Of a stretch of 64,000 nucleotides of DNA, positions 35,956 through 46,220 are shown piece by piece. The notes below the pieces were generated by a model. That model searched no databases and was not told where the DNA came from. It saw only the letters and a list, made by a program, of their open reading frames with translations. The stretch comes from Acidobacteriota bacterium (GTDB lineage: Bacteria; Acidobacteriota; Polarisedimenticolia; J045). Each line of letters opens with the position of its first letter. Positions within the stretch are counted from its first letter, which is position 1. Where the stretch lies: NCBI GenBank assembly GCA_030949985.1, contig JAUZRX010000028.1, positions 1 through 64,000 of the forward strand, given 5' to 3'. The translations under genes were made by a program, and so were the position numbers.

Positions 35956-37962
35956 ATGAGCACCTCCTACGAGGAAGCCTGGCTGACGATCAACACCCTG
36001 CGGGGGCTGGCCATCGACGCGGTCGAGGCCGCCGGCTCGGGCCACCCCGGGCTGCCCCTCGGCGCGGCGCCCGTGGCCTACGCCCTGTGGCAAACGCAGC
36101 TCCGCTTCGATCCCGCGGCGCCCCGATGGCCCGACCGGGACCGTTTCGTGCTCTCCCCCGGCCATGGCTCGGCGCTGCTCTACGGGCTGCTCCATGTCTA
36201 CGGCTACGACCTGGGGCAGGACGACCTGCGCGCCTTCCGGCAGTGGGGCAGCCGTACCCCCGGCCATCCGGAGCGCCTGGTCACCCCCGGGGTGGAGGCC
36301 ACCACCGGTCCCCTGGGCCAGGGGACGGCCCTGGCCGTGGGCATGGCCATCGCCGAGCGGCACCTGGCCCGGCGCTTCAACCGGCCCGGCTTTCCGGTCT
36401 TCGATCACCGCACCTGGGCCCTGGTCTCCGACGGTGACCTGATGGAGGGCATCGCCGCGGAGGCCGTCTCCCTGGCCGGACACCTGGGCCTGGGGCGGCT
36501 GAACTTCGTCTACGACGCCAACGACATCACCCTCGATGGCCCGCTCTCCCTGTCTTTCAGCGAAAATGTGGCCGCCCGTTTCGAGGCCGCCGGCTGGCAG
36601 GTTTTGCAGGTGGAGCGGGCGGACACGGACCTGGCGGCCCTGCTGCGGGCCCTCGCCTCCGCCCGGGACGAGACCGAGCGCCCGACCCTGGTCGTCTGCC
36701 ACACCACCATCGGCTGGGGTTCGCCGAACAAGGCGGGAAAAGCCGCCGCCCACGGCTCCCCCCTGGGCCCCGAAGAGGCCGTGCTGACCAAGCAGGCCCT
36801 GGGGCTCGACCCCAAGGCCCTGTTTCACGTGTCCCGGCGGGTCACGGCCCATTGCGCCCAGGCCGCCGGCCGGGGACGCCGGGCCCACGAAAAGTGGCAG
36901 CGCATGCTCGAGGACTATCGCCAGGCCCACCCGGAGCCGGCCGGGGCCCTGGAGCGGGCGATGGAGAACTCGCTGACCGAAGGCTGGAAAGCCGCCCTTC
37001 CCCGCTGGCAGCCGGGACAGGCCCTGGCGACCCGGGCCGCCGGCGGCGAGGTGATCGGCGCGCTGGCAGCCCATCTGCCGGAGCTGATCGGAGGCGACGC
37101 CGACCTTTCCTGCTCGACCAAGACGACGATCCCCGGTGGCGGCTCTTTCGACGGCCGGGAAGGGACGGGGCGCAACATCCACTACGGGGTCCGCGAGCAC
37201 GCCATGGGAGCGATCGCCAACGGGATCGCCTGCCACGGCGGACTGCGGCCCTTCGTCTCCACCTTTCTGGCTTTCAGTGACTACATGCGCACACCCGTGC
37301 GCCTGGCGGCTCTCGACCGGCTGCCGGTGATTTTCGTCTGGACCCACGATTCCATCGGCGTGGGGGAGGATGGCCCCACCCACCAGCCCGTCGAACAGGT
37401 GCTCTGCCTGCGGGCGATTCCCGACCTGGCCGTGATCCGACCCGCTGACGCCAACGAGACCGCCGCGGCCTGGGCCTGGGCCCTCGAGAGCGCCCGGCCC
37501 ACCGCGCTGATCCTCTCGCGCCAGGCGCTGCCGGTACTCGAGTCCACCGCCGAGGCCGCCGCGGAGGGAGTGGCCCGAGGGGCCTACGTGCTGGCGGAGG
37601 CGGAAGGGGGCGAACCCGAGGGGGTGCTGATGGCCAGCGGTTCCGAAGTGCACCTGGCCGTCGAGGCCCGCCGCCTGCTGGCCGAACAGGGCCATCGCCT
37701 GAGGGTGGTCTCCATGCCCTGCCTGGAACTCTTCGACGAGCAGCCCACCGCGTACCGCGACCAGGTCCTGCCTCCGCGGCTGCGGCGGCGGGTGTCCATC
37801 GAGGCGGGCCGCACCATCGGCTGGCATCGCCTCGTCGGCGAGGGCGGCCGGGCCCTGGGGGTGGATCGCTTCGGGGCGTCGGCCCCGGGGCCGGTGGTCC
37901 AGGACAAGCTCGGCATCACGGCCCAGGCGATGGTGCGCGCCTGGCTCGAGACGGAGGATTGA
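35956..37962 (+). CDS. tkt: Transketolase
   Basis: TPP-dependent transfer of two-carbon ketol units in the pentose phosphate and Calvin-type pathways. A 668-aa protein of normal length. Motifs: [11 protein letters not shown] near residue 30, [14 protein letters not shown] (TPP/Mg binding), [19 protein letters not shown], and the Pyr-domain motifs [13 protein letters not shown] and [17 protein letters not shown] 35956 is chosen over the upstream frame; the homology starts immediately after it. Monocistronic and convergent with the tricorn gene. Confidence 0.95.
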   Translation: MSTSYEEAWLTINTLRGLAIDAVEAAGSGHPGLPLGAAPVAYALWQTQLRFDPAAPRWPDRDRFVLSPGHGSALLYGLLHVYGYDLGQDDLRAFRQWGSRTPGHPERLVTPGVEATTGPLGQGTALAVGMAIAERHLARRFNRPGFPVFDHRTWALVSDGDLMEGIAAEAVSLAGHLGLGRLNFVYDANDITLDGPLSLSFSENVAARFEAAGWQVLQVERADTDLAALLRALASARDETERPTLVVCHTTIGWGSPNKAGKAAAHGSPLGPEEAVLTKQALGLDPKALFHVSRRVTAHCAQAAGRGRRAHEKWQRMLEDYRQAHPEPAGALERAMENSLTEGWKAALPRWQPGQALATRAAGGEVIGALAAHLPELIGGDADLSCSTKTTIPGGGSFDGREGTGRNIHYGVREHAMGAIANGIACHGGLRPFVSTFLAFSDYMRTPVRLAALDRLPVIFVWTHDSIGVGEDGPTHQPVEQVLCLRAIPDLAVIRPADANETAAAWAWALESARPTALILSRQALPVLESTAEAAAEGVARGAYVLAEAEGGEPEGVLMASGSEVHLAVEARRLLAEQGHRLRVVSMPCLELFDEQPTAYRDQVLPPRLRRRVSIEAGRTIGWHRLVGEGGRALGVDRFGASAPGPVVQDKLGITAQAMVRAWLETED

Positions 37963-37981
37963 GCCACCCGCTGCCGGGGGC

Positions 37982-40900
37982 CTATCGCTCCCGCCGCCGG
38001 CGCCCCTCGCCGGGCTTGCTCCTGTCCGGGAAGGAAGGCCGTTCCGGCACGGACAGCGGCACCTCTTCGACCAGGCCGAGGAGAAAACGCACCGCGGTTT
38101 CCAGTTGGCGATCCTGGCCCGCCAGGACCTCCTCCGGCCAGTTCTGCACGTCGATGTGGGGCTCGACCCCCCGCCCCTCGATCAACCAGCCTTCCGCGCC
38201 GTAGGGCGCGAACTGGGGCGGCGTCGTCGTGGCGCCGTCGAGCAGATCCTGGTGCGGCTCGATACCCACGGCGCCTCCCCAGGTGCGACGGCCGATCAGG
38301 GTCGCCAGCTCCCGGGTCTTGATCGCCTGGGCGAAGTACTCGCCGTTGGAACCCGTATCTTCGTTGATCAGCACGGCCAGGTGACCATGGAAGACCCGTT
38401 CCGGGTCGGGAATCGGCCGGCCCTCCCGGGGTTGGGTCATCGCCCACAGCTTCCGCTCGAGGCGGTCGATGATCATGTCGCCGACGAATCCGCCGCCGTT
38501 GTAGCGCTCGTCGATCACCATCGCCCGTTTACCGTACTGGGGATACCAGGACCGGGCGAATTCGATCAACCCTCCTTCCATCATGTCGGGAATGTGGACA
38601 TAGCCCACCCGACCGCCCGAGAGCCTCTCGACCCGGCGACGGTTCTCTTCCACCCACTGCCGGTAACGCAGGGTTCGCTCGCTGGCCAGGGGTTCGATCC
38701 GGCAGGTGTGGGGATCGCGGCCGGAGTCGTCCGCGGCGAGGGTGATCTCCACCCGGTGTCCCACCTTGTTCTCGAGGAAGCGGTGGACGTTGTCGTCGGC
38801 ACTGACGGCCCGGCCGTCGATGGCCACCAGCCACTGGCCGTCACGCGCCGCGCAGCCGGGCTCGCGCAGCGGCGAGCGCTGGGCCGGGTCCCAGTTCCAG
38901 CCCTCCACGATATGGGCCAGTCGAAGGTGCCGCGCACCCTCGGGTCGTTCCCAGTCGACGCCCAGAAGACCCACCGGCACCGCGGGCGGCGCCGCTCCCA
39001 GGTCACCGCCGAAAATGTAAGTGTGGCCGATGTTCAGTTCACCGATCATCTCCCCGATCAGGTAGTTCAGATCCGCCCGGTTGCCGCAGTCGGGAAGAAA
39101 ACGCCGGTATTTCCGGCGGATTTTTTCCCAATCGACGCCATGGAGCCCCGGATCGAAGAACCAATCTCTCTGGACACGCCAGGCCTCATCGAAAATCTGC
39201 TCGAATTCGGCGACCCGGTCGACCTGGAAGCGAACCGACTCGAGGTTCACCGCACCTTCACCGGACTGCGCCCCGGCGCCGGCGTCGACCACCGCAAAGC
39301 CGTTCGCACCCTGGTAGACCAGCTTCTCCCCATTCGCCGAAAGGTGATAGTTGTACACTCCCTCGAGTACCTTTTCGGTTTTCTGCTCCTCCAAGTCGTA
39401 ATACAGCAGGTCGAGGCCTTCCCGGCTGGCGTCGGTGACGTTCTGGTACTTGAGAAAGGCGGGCTTCGGACGGGAGAGGAACAGCAGACCGTCTTCGAGG
39501 GCTTCGAGGCGGAAGTAGTTGCCCGGATCCACGCCATCCACGGCCAGAATCCGCCCGGACAGCCCCTCGAGATCGATCTTCACGGTCGTTGCGTCCGCGT
39601 CTTCTTCCCGGTCTTCGGTCGCCGCCGGAACGAAGGGAGAAGGCCGACCGGACTCGAGAACCACCAGGTAGGGCAGGGTCATATCGAGGAAGACGTGGTT
39701 CTGATCCACCCGCCCCATGATGGGGTGGAAGCTACGCTGGGAAAGGAAGTACAGGTAACGACCCGCCGGGTCGAAGACGGGGCTCCAGTCCGGGGTCTCA
39801 GGACCCGTCAGACGATAGCTTCGCCCGGCCTCGATCGAGTAGAGAAAGATCGACTCGTTGAGCGAAGCCTCCATCTTCGAGTAGGCGATCCACCGACTGT
39901 CCGGAGAGAAGACGTAGTCTTGAATTCCCCAGCGCTCCCACGCGTCATCATAGTCTCCCTGGTCGACCAGGGTCGTCTCGCCGCTGGCCACCTCGAGCAG
40001 GTTCAGGCGCATCTGCTTGTCGGCAAAGAGCAGGTAACGCGAGTCGGGAGACCACAGGGGAGGCAACAGGAAGCCTCCGCCGCGGCTGGTGATGCGCCGC
40101 GCCTCGCCACCTTCGGCGGGTACGAGATAGATCTCCTCTTCGCCGCTGCGGTCGGAGACGAAAGCGACATGCTTCCCGTCGGGTGACCAGGCGGGGTTCT
40201 TCTCCCGGCTGCCGGAATCGATGGCGAGGAAGGTCGCCTCGCCTTCTTCCACGGGCACGGTGACGATCTCGCCCCGGGTATCGAGCAACAGCCGGGAACC
40301 GTCCGGCGAGAGACGGAACGCGCCGGTTCGCCGGGAAGCGTCGGTCCAAAAGCGGCGGACGGGAGTACGATCGCTGGGCAGTACCACGGGCACCGCTCGC
40401 ACCTGACCGGTGGCCAGGTCGAGCAGCCACAGGGACTCGGCATACTGGAAGATGATCTTCTCCGGCCCCAAGGCAGGATATTTCACGTCATAGTCGGCGT
40501 AGTCGGTCACCGCCTCGATCACACGGCTTTCCGTGTCATAACGAAAAATGTTCATCGTCCCGTGACGACGATCGGACGTAAAGTAAATGAAGCGACCGTG
40601 CCACATCGGGTAGTTGTCGGTGCCTTCCCAGTCGGTGACCGGCCGGTAGTCCCGCTCATCGAGCGAACCGACCCAGATCTCCTGGGCCGTGCCGCCCTGG
40701 TGACGCTTCCAGGTGCGATCCTCCCGGCTGATGCGGTTGTAGGCGATCTTCGTGCCGTCGGGTGAAAGGGAGGCCAACCCCGCCCGGTCCACGGGCAGCT
40801 TGCGGGGCAGACCGCCCCGGATGCTGACCGCGTAGACCTGCTCACCACGGAAGGGGTACTCGCGCCGTGAGCGGAAGAGCACTTCGTCTCCCGCAGGCGT

Positions 40901-41239
40901 CCAGCCGATCACCCGGTCGGCCGCCGGGTGCCAGGTCAGGCGCCGGGGCTCGCCGCCCTCGGCGGGCATCACGTAAACGTCGACCCCGCCGTCGTAACCG
41001 GCGGTGAAGGCCAGGCGCTCGCCGTCCGGGCTGAAGCTGGCGTAGCGCTCCACCCCGGCGTGGCGGGTGATGCGCCGCGCGGCCCCGCCCTCCGTCGACA
41101 CCCGCCACAGGTCCCCCTCGTAGGTGAAGACGATCTTCACGCCGTGGACGTCGGCATGGCGCATCAGGTGCGAGGGGGCGGCCGCAAGGCTCGCGCCGAA
41201 CAGGAGAAATGCAAGGACGGCTGACGCAATCCGGACCAT
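37982..41239 (-). CDS. Tricorn-type serine protease homolog, exported
   Basis: A 1085-aa protein with an N-terminal signal peptide (MVRIASAVLAFLLFGASLAAAP). A six- then a seven-bladed beta-propeller (repeated PDG/SPDG blades, 30 to about 650), then the C1-PDZ-C2 protease part. Catalytic Ser964 in EDTGSNGEYF and His739 in NIGHTYIFGG match Ser965 and His746 of Thermoplasma tricorn in spacing. Tricorn trims oligopeptides released by the proteasome in archaea; bacterial homologs like this one are secreted and of unclear role. ATG 41239, GGAGG upstream. Confidence 0.92.
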   Translation of the reverse strand: MVRIASAVLAFLLFGASLAAAPSHLMRHADVHGVKIVFTYEGDLWRVSTEGGAARRITRHAGVERYASFSPDGERLAFTAGYDGGVDVYVMPAEGGEPRRLTWHPAADRVIGWTPAGDEVLFRSRREYPFRGEQVYAVSIRGGLPRKLPVDRAGLASLSPDGTKIAYNRISREDRTWKRHQGGTAQEIWVGSLDERDYRPVTDWEGTDNYPMWHGRFIYFTSDRRHGTMNIFRYDTESRVIEAVTDYADYDVKYPALGPEKIIFQYAESLWLLDLATGQVRAVPVVLPSDRTPVRRFWTDASRRTGAFRLSPDGSRLLLDTRGEIVTVPVEEGEATFLAIDSGSREKNPAWSPDGKHVAFVSDRSGEEEIYLVPAEGGEARRITSRGGGFLLPPLWSPDSRYLLFADKQMRLNLLEVASGETTLVDQGDYDDAWERWGIQDYVFSPDSRWIAYSKMEASLNESIFLYSIEAGRSYRLTGPETPDWSPVFDPAGRYLYFLSQRSFHPIMGRVDQNHVFLDMTLPYLVVLESGRPSPFVPAATEDREEDADATTVKIDLEGLSGRILAVDGVDPGNYFRLEALEDGLLFLSRPKPAFLKYQNVTDASREGLDLLYYDLEEQKTEKVLEGVYNYHLSANGEKLVYQGANGFAVVDAGAGAQSGEGAVNLESVRFQVDRVAEFEQIFDEAWRVQRDWFFDPGLHGVDWEKIRRKYRRFLPDCGNRADLNYLIGEMIGELNIGHTYIFGGDLGAAPPAVPVGLLGVDWERPEGARHLRLAHIVEGWNWDPAQRSPLREPGCAARDGQWLVAIDGRAVSADDNVHRFLENKVGHRVEITLAADDSGRDPHTCRIEPLASERTLRYRQWVEENRRRVERLSGGRVGYVHIPDMMEGGLIEFARSWYPQYGKRAMVIDERYNGGGFVGDMIIDRLERKLWAMTQPREGRPIPDPERVFHGHLAVLINEDTGSNGEYFAQAIKTRELATLIGRRTWGGAVGIEPHQDLLDGATTTPPQFAPYGAEGWLIEGRGVEPHIDVQNWPEEVLAGQDRQLETAVRFLLGLVEEVPLSVPERPSFPDRSKPGEGRRRRER

Positions 41240-41387
41240 GACGGAGGGCCTCCTTCCCGGTGCACGGGCGGCTGAGGCATCAGCATACCGCGCCCGGGGG
41301 GCGGTACGTGGAATCCGGGGTATGATTTCCGCGCTGGACGTGGGCGGTCCCTCCCCCGGCCTCGTCCCCTACCCCAAGGACACCACC

Positions 41388-42089
41388 ATGGCCAAGACAA
41401 CCTGGACCGTCGGCGCGGCCTGCGCCCTGTTGATGCTCTCCCTCCCCGCCCTGGCCGACCACAAGGGCAAGATCATCGAGACGATGAATTCCGGGGGATA
41501 CACCTATGTCCTGCTCGACACCGCCGACGAAGGCAAGATCTGGCTGGCCGGCCCGCAAACCCAGCTCAAGGTGGGCGATACCCTCGAGTGCCGCCAGGGC
41601 ATGGAAATGGGCGAATTCGAGTCACCGAGCCTGAAACGCAAGTTCGAGCGTATCTTCTTCGTCAGTCGGTTCGGCTCCAAAAGCAGCCGGCCCCTGGCTC
41701 ACGACCCCCATGCCGGGGTCCCCGGCGCGCCCAAGTTGGCGGGCAAGGTCGAGCCGCCCAAGGCCGGCTCGATAGCCAAGGCCGACGTGACCGTCGAGGA
41801 GCTGTTCCGCAACGCCTCCAAGTACAAGGGCAAGGCGCTCAAGATCCGCGGACGGGTGATGAAGGTCTCCCCCAACATCATGGGCAAGACCTGGGTCCAC
41901 CTGGCCGACGGCACCGGGTCGAAGGGAAGCGACGACCTGGTGGTCACGACCCGAAGCCCGGTCCTCGCAGGCACCACCGTCGTCGTCAGCGGAACGGTGA
42001 AGACCGACGTGGACCTCGGCGCCGGATACTTCTTCCCGGTGCTGATCGAAGACGCCAGGATCGACACCGAAGGGGGCACGGCGCTCTGA
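41388..42089 (+). CDS. Secreted OB-fold (nucleic-acid-binding-like) protein
   Basis: A 233-aa protein with signal peptide (TWTVGAACALLMLSLPALADHKG). The N-terminal module (about 25-100) contains ETMNSGGYTYVLLDT and ends in KRKFERIFFVSRFG; the C-terminal module (about 130-225) contains VEELFRNASKYKGKALKIRGRVMKVS and WVHLADGTG, as in OB-fold proteins of the tRNA_anti-like/DUF type. Function unknown; ATG 41388 with AAGGA. Divergent from the tricorn gene. Confidence 0.65.
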   Translation: MAKTTWTVGAACALLMLSLPALADHKGKIIETMNSGGYTYVLLDTADEGKIWLAGPQTQLKVGDTLECRQGMEMGEFESPSLKRKFERIFFVSRFGSKSSRPLAHDPHAGVPGAPKLAGKVEPPKAGSIAKADVTVEELFRNASKYKGKALKIRGRVMKVSPNIMGKTWVHLADGTGSKGSDDLVVTTRSPVLAGTTVVVSGTVKTDVDLGAGYFFPVLIEDARIDTEGGTAL

Positions 42090-42449
42090 CGCAGCTCCGT
42101 CGTGGCAGGCGGCGTCCGGGCGCCCGGCTCACCGCGCGAGGGGTGACGCTGGAAGTCACGACCCCTACGAGCGAGCCGGCATGGCCCTGCCTGGCGGCTG
42201 CGCTCGCGAAGCGGTCGCCCCCTCCACGAACCGTCGGCCGGGAACTCCGCCCGGTGGCTGGCGCTCCAGCGCGCTTGGCATCGGCCTGACTGAAGGAACC
42301 CGCCAGCACGCCGCCAAGGTCGCTGAAAACCACGCTCGTCGGGGCCCCGGGGCGGCGATCATCGGCGCCATCCGGGCCGTACTCTCGAAGGCCGGCAGTC
42401 TCCGCGGGTCGGTCCGCCCGGTGATCCGGGAATGGCGGAAGCCGCCGAC
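42090..42449. other. Intergenic, no gene seen
   Basis: Of 360 bp, the first part reads as GC-rich sequence without a supported frame. Short open frames on both strands lack ribosome sites or family features. No terminator hairpin with a T-tract was found after gcdH here. Confidence 0.5.
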
Positions 42450-43634
42450 CTACTCGAACGCCGAGTGCCCCGTGATGCGCTGGCCGAGAATCAGGGTGTG
42501 AATGTCGTCGGTGCCTTCATAGGTGTAGACCGACTCCACGTTGGCCATGTGCCGGGCGATGGGATACTCGTGCATGATGCCGTTGGCGCCGTAGATCTCA
42601 CGGGCGACCCTGGCGGCCCGCCGGGCCAGGCGACAGCCTTCGCGTTTGGCCAGGGAAACGTGGGCGAAGTCCGCCTTGCCTTCTTCGAGCAGGCGGGAGA
42701 CCCGCAGGTTGAGAGCCTGGCACTTGGTGATCTCGGCCAGCATGTCGGCGAACTTGGCCTGCTGAAGCTGGTGGGCGGCGATGGGCTTACCGAAAACGAG
42801 TCGCTCGCCGGCATAGGCCAGGGCCTCCTCGTAACAGGCCGCGGCCAGGCCCACCGTCCCCCAGGCGATACCGAAGCGGGCCGAACTCAGGCAGGACAGG
42901 GGGCTTTTGAGTCCACCACTGCCGGGCAGCAGGGCGTCTTCACCCAGCTCGCAGTTGTCGAAGTACAGCTCGGAGGTCACCGAAGCGCGCAGGGAGGCCT
43001 TGCCGGTCTGCTTGCGGGTCTCGTAGCCCGGCGTGTCTTTCTCCACCAGGAATCCGCGAATGCCATCCTCGGTACGGGCCCAGACCACCGCCACGTCGGC
43101 GATCGAGCCGTTGGTGATCCACATCTTCGCGCCATTCAGGCGCCATCCCGACCCGGTGCGCTCGGCACGAGTGATCATCCGCCCCGGATCCGAGCCGTAG
43201 TCCGGCTCGGTCAGGCCGAAACAGCCGATGGCCTCGCCGGACGCCAGGCGGGGCAGCCACTTCTGCTTCTGCTCCTCGGAACCGTAGGCGTGGATCGGAA
43301 ACATCACCAGGGAGGTCTGCACTGAAACGAAGGAGCGCACGCCGCTGTCACCCCGTTCGAGTTCCTGGCAGATCAGGCCGTAGGCCGTGCGGCTGGCTCC
43401 CGCACAGCCATAACCCTCGAGGTAGGACCCGAAGAGCCCCATCTCGGCCATCTGGGGCACCAGTTCCATGGGAAAGCGGTCTTCCTGGTAGGCGTCGCCG
43501 ATGATGGGCAGCACCTTGTCGTTGACGAAGGCCCGCACGCTGTCGCGGATCATCCGCTCTTCTTCGGTGTAGGTCGCCCCCAGATCGAGGAAGTCCACGC
43601 CGCGGGAACGGCTGCCAGTGGCCGGAATGCCCAT
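42450..43634 (-). CDS. gcdH: Glutaryl-CoA dehydrogenase (decarboxylating type)
   Basis: Oxidises glutaryl-CoA to crotonyl-CoA plus CO2. A 394-aa acyl-CoA dehydrogenase. Glutaryl-specific features: Arg100 in GVRSFVSVQTSLVM, which salt-bridges the substrate carboxylate, and the catalytic base Glu373 in YTYEGTDDIHTLILG, with Tyr372 beside it (the Tyr is kept in decarboxylating enzymes). The gene is the last of the bcrCBAD-GNAT-gcdH run; its ATG overlaps the GNAT stop (ATGA). It connects ring reduction with lower beta-oxidation. Confidence 0.9.
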   Translation of the reverse strand: MGIPATGSRSRGVDFLDLGATYTEEERMIRDSVRAFVNDKVLPIIGDAYQEDRFPMELVPQMAEMGLFGSYLEGYGCAGASRTAYGLICQELERGDSGVRSFVSVQTSLVMFPIHAYGSEEQKQKWLPRLASGEAIGCFGLTEPDYGSDPGRMITRAERTGSGWRLNGAKMWITNGSIADVAVVWARTEDGIRGFLVEKDTPGYETRKQTGKASLRASVTSELYFDNCELGEDALLPGSGGLKSPLSCLSSARFGIAWGTVGLAAACYEEALAYAGERLVFGKPIAAHQLQQAKFADMLAEITKCQALNLRVSRLLEEGKADFAHVSLAKREGCRLARRAARVAREIYGANGIMHEYPIARHMANVESVYTYEGTDDIHTLILGQRITGHSAFE

Positions 43635-44110
43635 CACTCCTCCCCTTCCTGCATCACGTTCTTCTCGAGCACCAGGCGAGGCACGGGGCGGAAACCCGAC
43701 TTGCCGAAAAAGGCCAACAGGTCCAGTTCGTCCCAGGCCAGCTCGGTGCGCAAGGTGGCCAGGCGCAACCCCCGCAGGTTCTGCAGCAGCTGGCCGAGCA
43801 TGGCCGTGGCTATGCCTCGCCTGCCGAAGCTCCGGTCGACGAGTACCGTGTCGAGGATCGCCACCGGCTCCGGCTGTCCGAACTCGCCGTATTGTACCGA
43901 GCCCATCAGGGCACCGACCAGGACGCCGTCCACCTCGGCTCCCAGGGAAATCCGCACATCGGACTCTTCGAGGGCCCGGCGCAGCTTGCCTTCGTACCAG
44001 GCCCGACGGTTGCGGCCGCTGGCGGCCTGGTCCATCTTCACCAGCCGCGGCAGGTCCTCGGCCCGCAAGAAGCGAATCAAGTACTCCTCGTTTTCCCTCA
44101 CGCCGTCCAT
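43634..44110 (-). CDS. GNAT N-acetyltransferase in the bcr-gcd operon
   Basis: A 158-aa single-domain GNAT protein: DTVLVDRSFGRRGIATAMLGQLLQN is the acetyl-CoA binding signature (R-x-x-G-x-A), with FFGKSGFRPVPRLVLEK as the final strand. Position is remarkable: its ATG overlaps the end of bcrD by 13 bp, and its stop overlaps gcdH (ATGA), so it is made with benzoyl-CoA pathway enzymes. Lysine acetylation of acyl-CoA ligases in benzoate degraders (Pat/KatA in Rhodopseudomonas palustris) makes a regulatory role attractive, but the substrate is unknown. GGAGGAG precedes the ATG. Confidence 0.8.
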   Translation of the reverse strand: MDGVRENEEYLIRFLRAEDLPRLVKMDQAASGRNRRAWYEGKLRRALEESDVRISLGAEVDGVLVGALMGSVQYGEFGQPEPVAILDTVLVDRSFGRRGIATAMLGQLLQNLRGLRLATLRTELAWDELDLLAFFGKSGFRPVPRLVLEKNVMQEGEE

Positions 44111-44943
44111 GCCGCCTCTCCTCCACCGATCTTCCGGTGCCGGAACGCGCCCCACAAGGCTGCCCCCAGGGCTCCCGCGAAGATACCCAGGGGGTGGGTC
44201 GTGACCTCCATCTTCCGGCCGTTTTTGGCCGCCGCCCTGTCCAGTTCGTCCCGCAGGGCACCGAGCAGCCCTTCGTCCGCCGACAGGCCTCCACTGACGA
44301 AAACCGCGCCGTCGAATTCCAGCGAGCGTAGCAGCCGGGCGAAACGTCCCGCCATGCTCTCATGAATGCCGCGCAAGATGTCCTCCGTGGCGATGCCCCG
44401 GGAGACCATGTTGATCACGTCGGTCTCCGCCAGCACCGCGCAGATGGAGGAAACCTTCTCCGGGGACTTGGCGCCGAGGGAAAGCGAACCCACTTCGGCC
44501 TGGGAGACTCCGAGGTAGCGCGCGATATTCTCGAGGAATTGCCCCGATCCCGAGGCGCACTGGCTGGTCATCTTGTAGCCCAGCACCTTGCCCCGATGAT
44601 CCATCGCCACCGCCCGGGAGTGCAGCGCGCCCACGTCCAACACCGCCCGAGCCCGAGGCTCGAGGTAGAGCGCGCCCCGGGCATGGGTGGTCATACCGTA
44701 GAAATGGCCGGTGGCGAAGGGAATGTCCTCCCCTTCACCGGTGCTGGCCACGTAGTGGATGCGACGGACCCCCGACTCGGCGATCGCCGTGGTCCACACC
44801 TCCTCCACCACCTGGACCATGTCCCGGCGCCGGATCCGCGCCGAGACCTTGGCCAGGATGTCGCTTTCGCCCTGCGCGGGACAATGCATGATCACGCCCT
44901 TGACGGCGCCGCTGCCGACATCGATACCTGCGGTGATGCACAT
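44098..44943 (-). CDS. bcrD: Benzoyl-CoA reductase subunit D (ATPase/activator)
   Basis: A 281-aa ASKHA-fold ATPase of the BcrA/BcrD/HgdC family. Nucleotide-binding motifs GIDVGSGAVKG and DVGALHSRA, and the bridging [4Fe-4S] ligands in TSQCASGSGQFLE and SSICAVLAETD, are present. With BcrA it hydrolyses ATP to push ferredoxin electrons to BcrBC. Length and order (C-B-A-D) match Thauera-type benzoyl-CoA reductase. ATG 44943 overlaps the bcrA stop. Confidence 0.9.
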   Translation of the reverse strand: MCITAGIDVGSGAVKGVIMHCPAQGESDILAKVSARIRRRDMVQVVEEVWTTAIAESGVRRIHYVASTGEGEDIPFATGHFYGMTTHARGALYLEPRARAVLDVGALHSRAVAMDHRGKVLGYKMTSQCASGSGQFLENIARYLGVSQAEVGSLSLGAKSPEKVSSICAVLAETDVINMVSRGIATEDILRGIHESMAGRFARLLRSLEFDGAVFVSGGLSADEGLLGALRDELDRAAAKNGRKMEVTTHPLGIFAGALGAALWGAFRHRKIGGGEAAWTA

Positions 44944-46220
44944 CAGTTCACCATCCTGTGAGCGAAGAGGGCCGCGCCCAGGGCGCCGGTGTAGATGCTG
45001 TCCGGAGAGATGTTGAGGGTCTTCCGGCCGTAGTTCTCGCGCACCAGGTCGCGAAGCGCCGTCACCGCCGCCCGGTTGTTGGCCACGCCCCCGGTGAAGG
45101 TGAATTCATCATCCACGCCACCGGACCGGGCCAGCAGGCTCATCGCCCGCAGGATGATCGCCCGGTGGAGACCGGCGAGGATGTCTTCACGCTTTTCCCC
45201 CAGGCTCAGCCGTTCCCGCAGCTCGGCACCGGCGAAGACCGTACAGGTCGAATTGATCTTCACGCAGCGGGTGGACTTCTCGGCCATCGGTCCCAGCTCG
45301 TGCAAGCCGATGTTCATCTCGTCGGCGATGTAGCCGAGATAGCGCCCACAGCCTGCCGCGCAGCGATCGTTCATCTGGAAGCTGGTGACGATGCCCTGGT
45401 CATCGACCTGGATCGCCTTGGTATCCTGTCCCCCGATGTCGAGGACCGTGCGGGTACCGGGGAACATGGCGTGGGCCCCCAGGCCGTGGCAGAGGATTTC
45501 GGAGCGGATCTGCTCCCTGGGAAAGGGCAGCCGCGCCCGGCCATAGCCGGTGCCCACGCTGGCCACCTCCTCGATCCCGGTCGAGGCCGCCACCTCCACC
45601 GCCCGCTCGAGAGTCTCCCGCTTGCCGACCCGACCGAGAGCCGAGCGAATGTGCCCTTCGAAACTCAACTCGAGCGGCTCGTTCTCGACGCGGATGATGC
45701 ACTTGTCGTAGAGGCCCACGAGAATGTCGAAACTCACGCCACCGGGCTCGCCGATCTCCTCGGCGATGCGGGTGTAAGCCGAGCCGGCGGCGTCACGAAA
45801 GAAGGCTGAGCGTCGAGGTGGATCGAGTTCCCTGAAACGCTGCTCTTCTTCCTTTTCGATACGCTCGAAGATGATGTCCACCTTCTGTTCGGTGGGTCCG
45901 GCCAGGTCGCCGAGGCGACCGGAGTGCACTTCCTCCAGTACCAGTTCCCGTAACCTGCGGAGCTGATGCAAACGCTGCTCGAGGCGAAACGCGCGCAGCA
46001 GCCGCTCGATCAGGGTAGGCTTGACCTGGTCCTCTTCGGCGGCGCGGGAGAGGAGGTCGAAACGGGCACTGGTGTAGGCTTCCGAGCGTGCCACCGCGGC
46101 GGCCAGATCGTAGTTGGATCGCGAGTTGGTGATGCCCCGGCCGAGGATGCCCCCCGACTCGTCGAGAATCACAGCCTTGGTGGTGGTGGAGCCCAGGTCG
46201 ATGCCGATCACGCACTTCAT
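44943..46220 (-). CDS. bcrA: Benzoyl-CoA reductase subunit A (ATPase/activator)
   Basis: A 425-aa ASKHA ATPase, larger than BcrD because of an inserted helical segment (about 60-130, between the two halves of the first domain), as in known BcrA. Motifs: GIDLGSTTTKAV, DIGGQDTKAI, cluster Cys in NDRCAAGCGRYLG and NSTCTVFAGAE. Partner of BcrD in the electron-activating module. ATG 46220 overlaps the bcrB stop by four bases. The reaction needs two ATP per electron pair and an anoxic cell. Confidence 0.92.
   Translation of the reverse strand: MKCVIGIDLGSTTTKAVILDESGGILGRGITNSRSNYDLAAAVARSEAYTSARFDLLSRAAEEDQVKPTLIERLLRAFRLEQRLHQLRRLRELVLEEVHSGRLGDLAGPTEQKVDIIFERIEKEEEQRFRELDPPRRSAFFRDAAGSAYTRIAEEIGEPGGVSFDILVGLYDKCIIRVENEPLELSFEGHIRSALGRVGKRETLERAVEVAASTGIEEVASVGTGYGRARLPFPREQIRSEILCHGLGAHAMFPGTRTVLDIGGQDTKAIQVDDQGIVTSFQMNDRCAAGCGRYLGYIADEMNIGLHELGPMAEKSTRCVKINSTCTVFAGAELRERLSLGEKREDILAGLHRAIILRAMSLLARSGGVDDEFTFTGGVANNRAAVTALRDLVRENYGRKTLNISPDSIYTGALGAALFAHRMVN

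Noticed and set aside
35737-37827. A 696-codon open frame antisense to transketolase
   Set aside because: High GC keeps antisense frames open; the product (Gly/Gln/His-rich) shows no family features, and the plus strand is clearly transketolase.
38685-38700. GGTTCGATCC resembling a tRNA T-loop
   Set aside because: It lies inside the tricorn coding frame and no cloverleaf can be built around it.
42165-42371. Short minus-strand frame in the intergenic region before gcdH end
   Set aside because: No ribosome site, low-information Pro/Arg-rich product, not distinguishable from noise.
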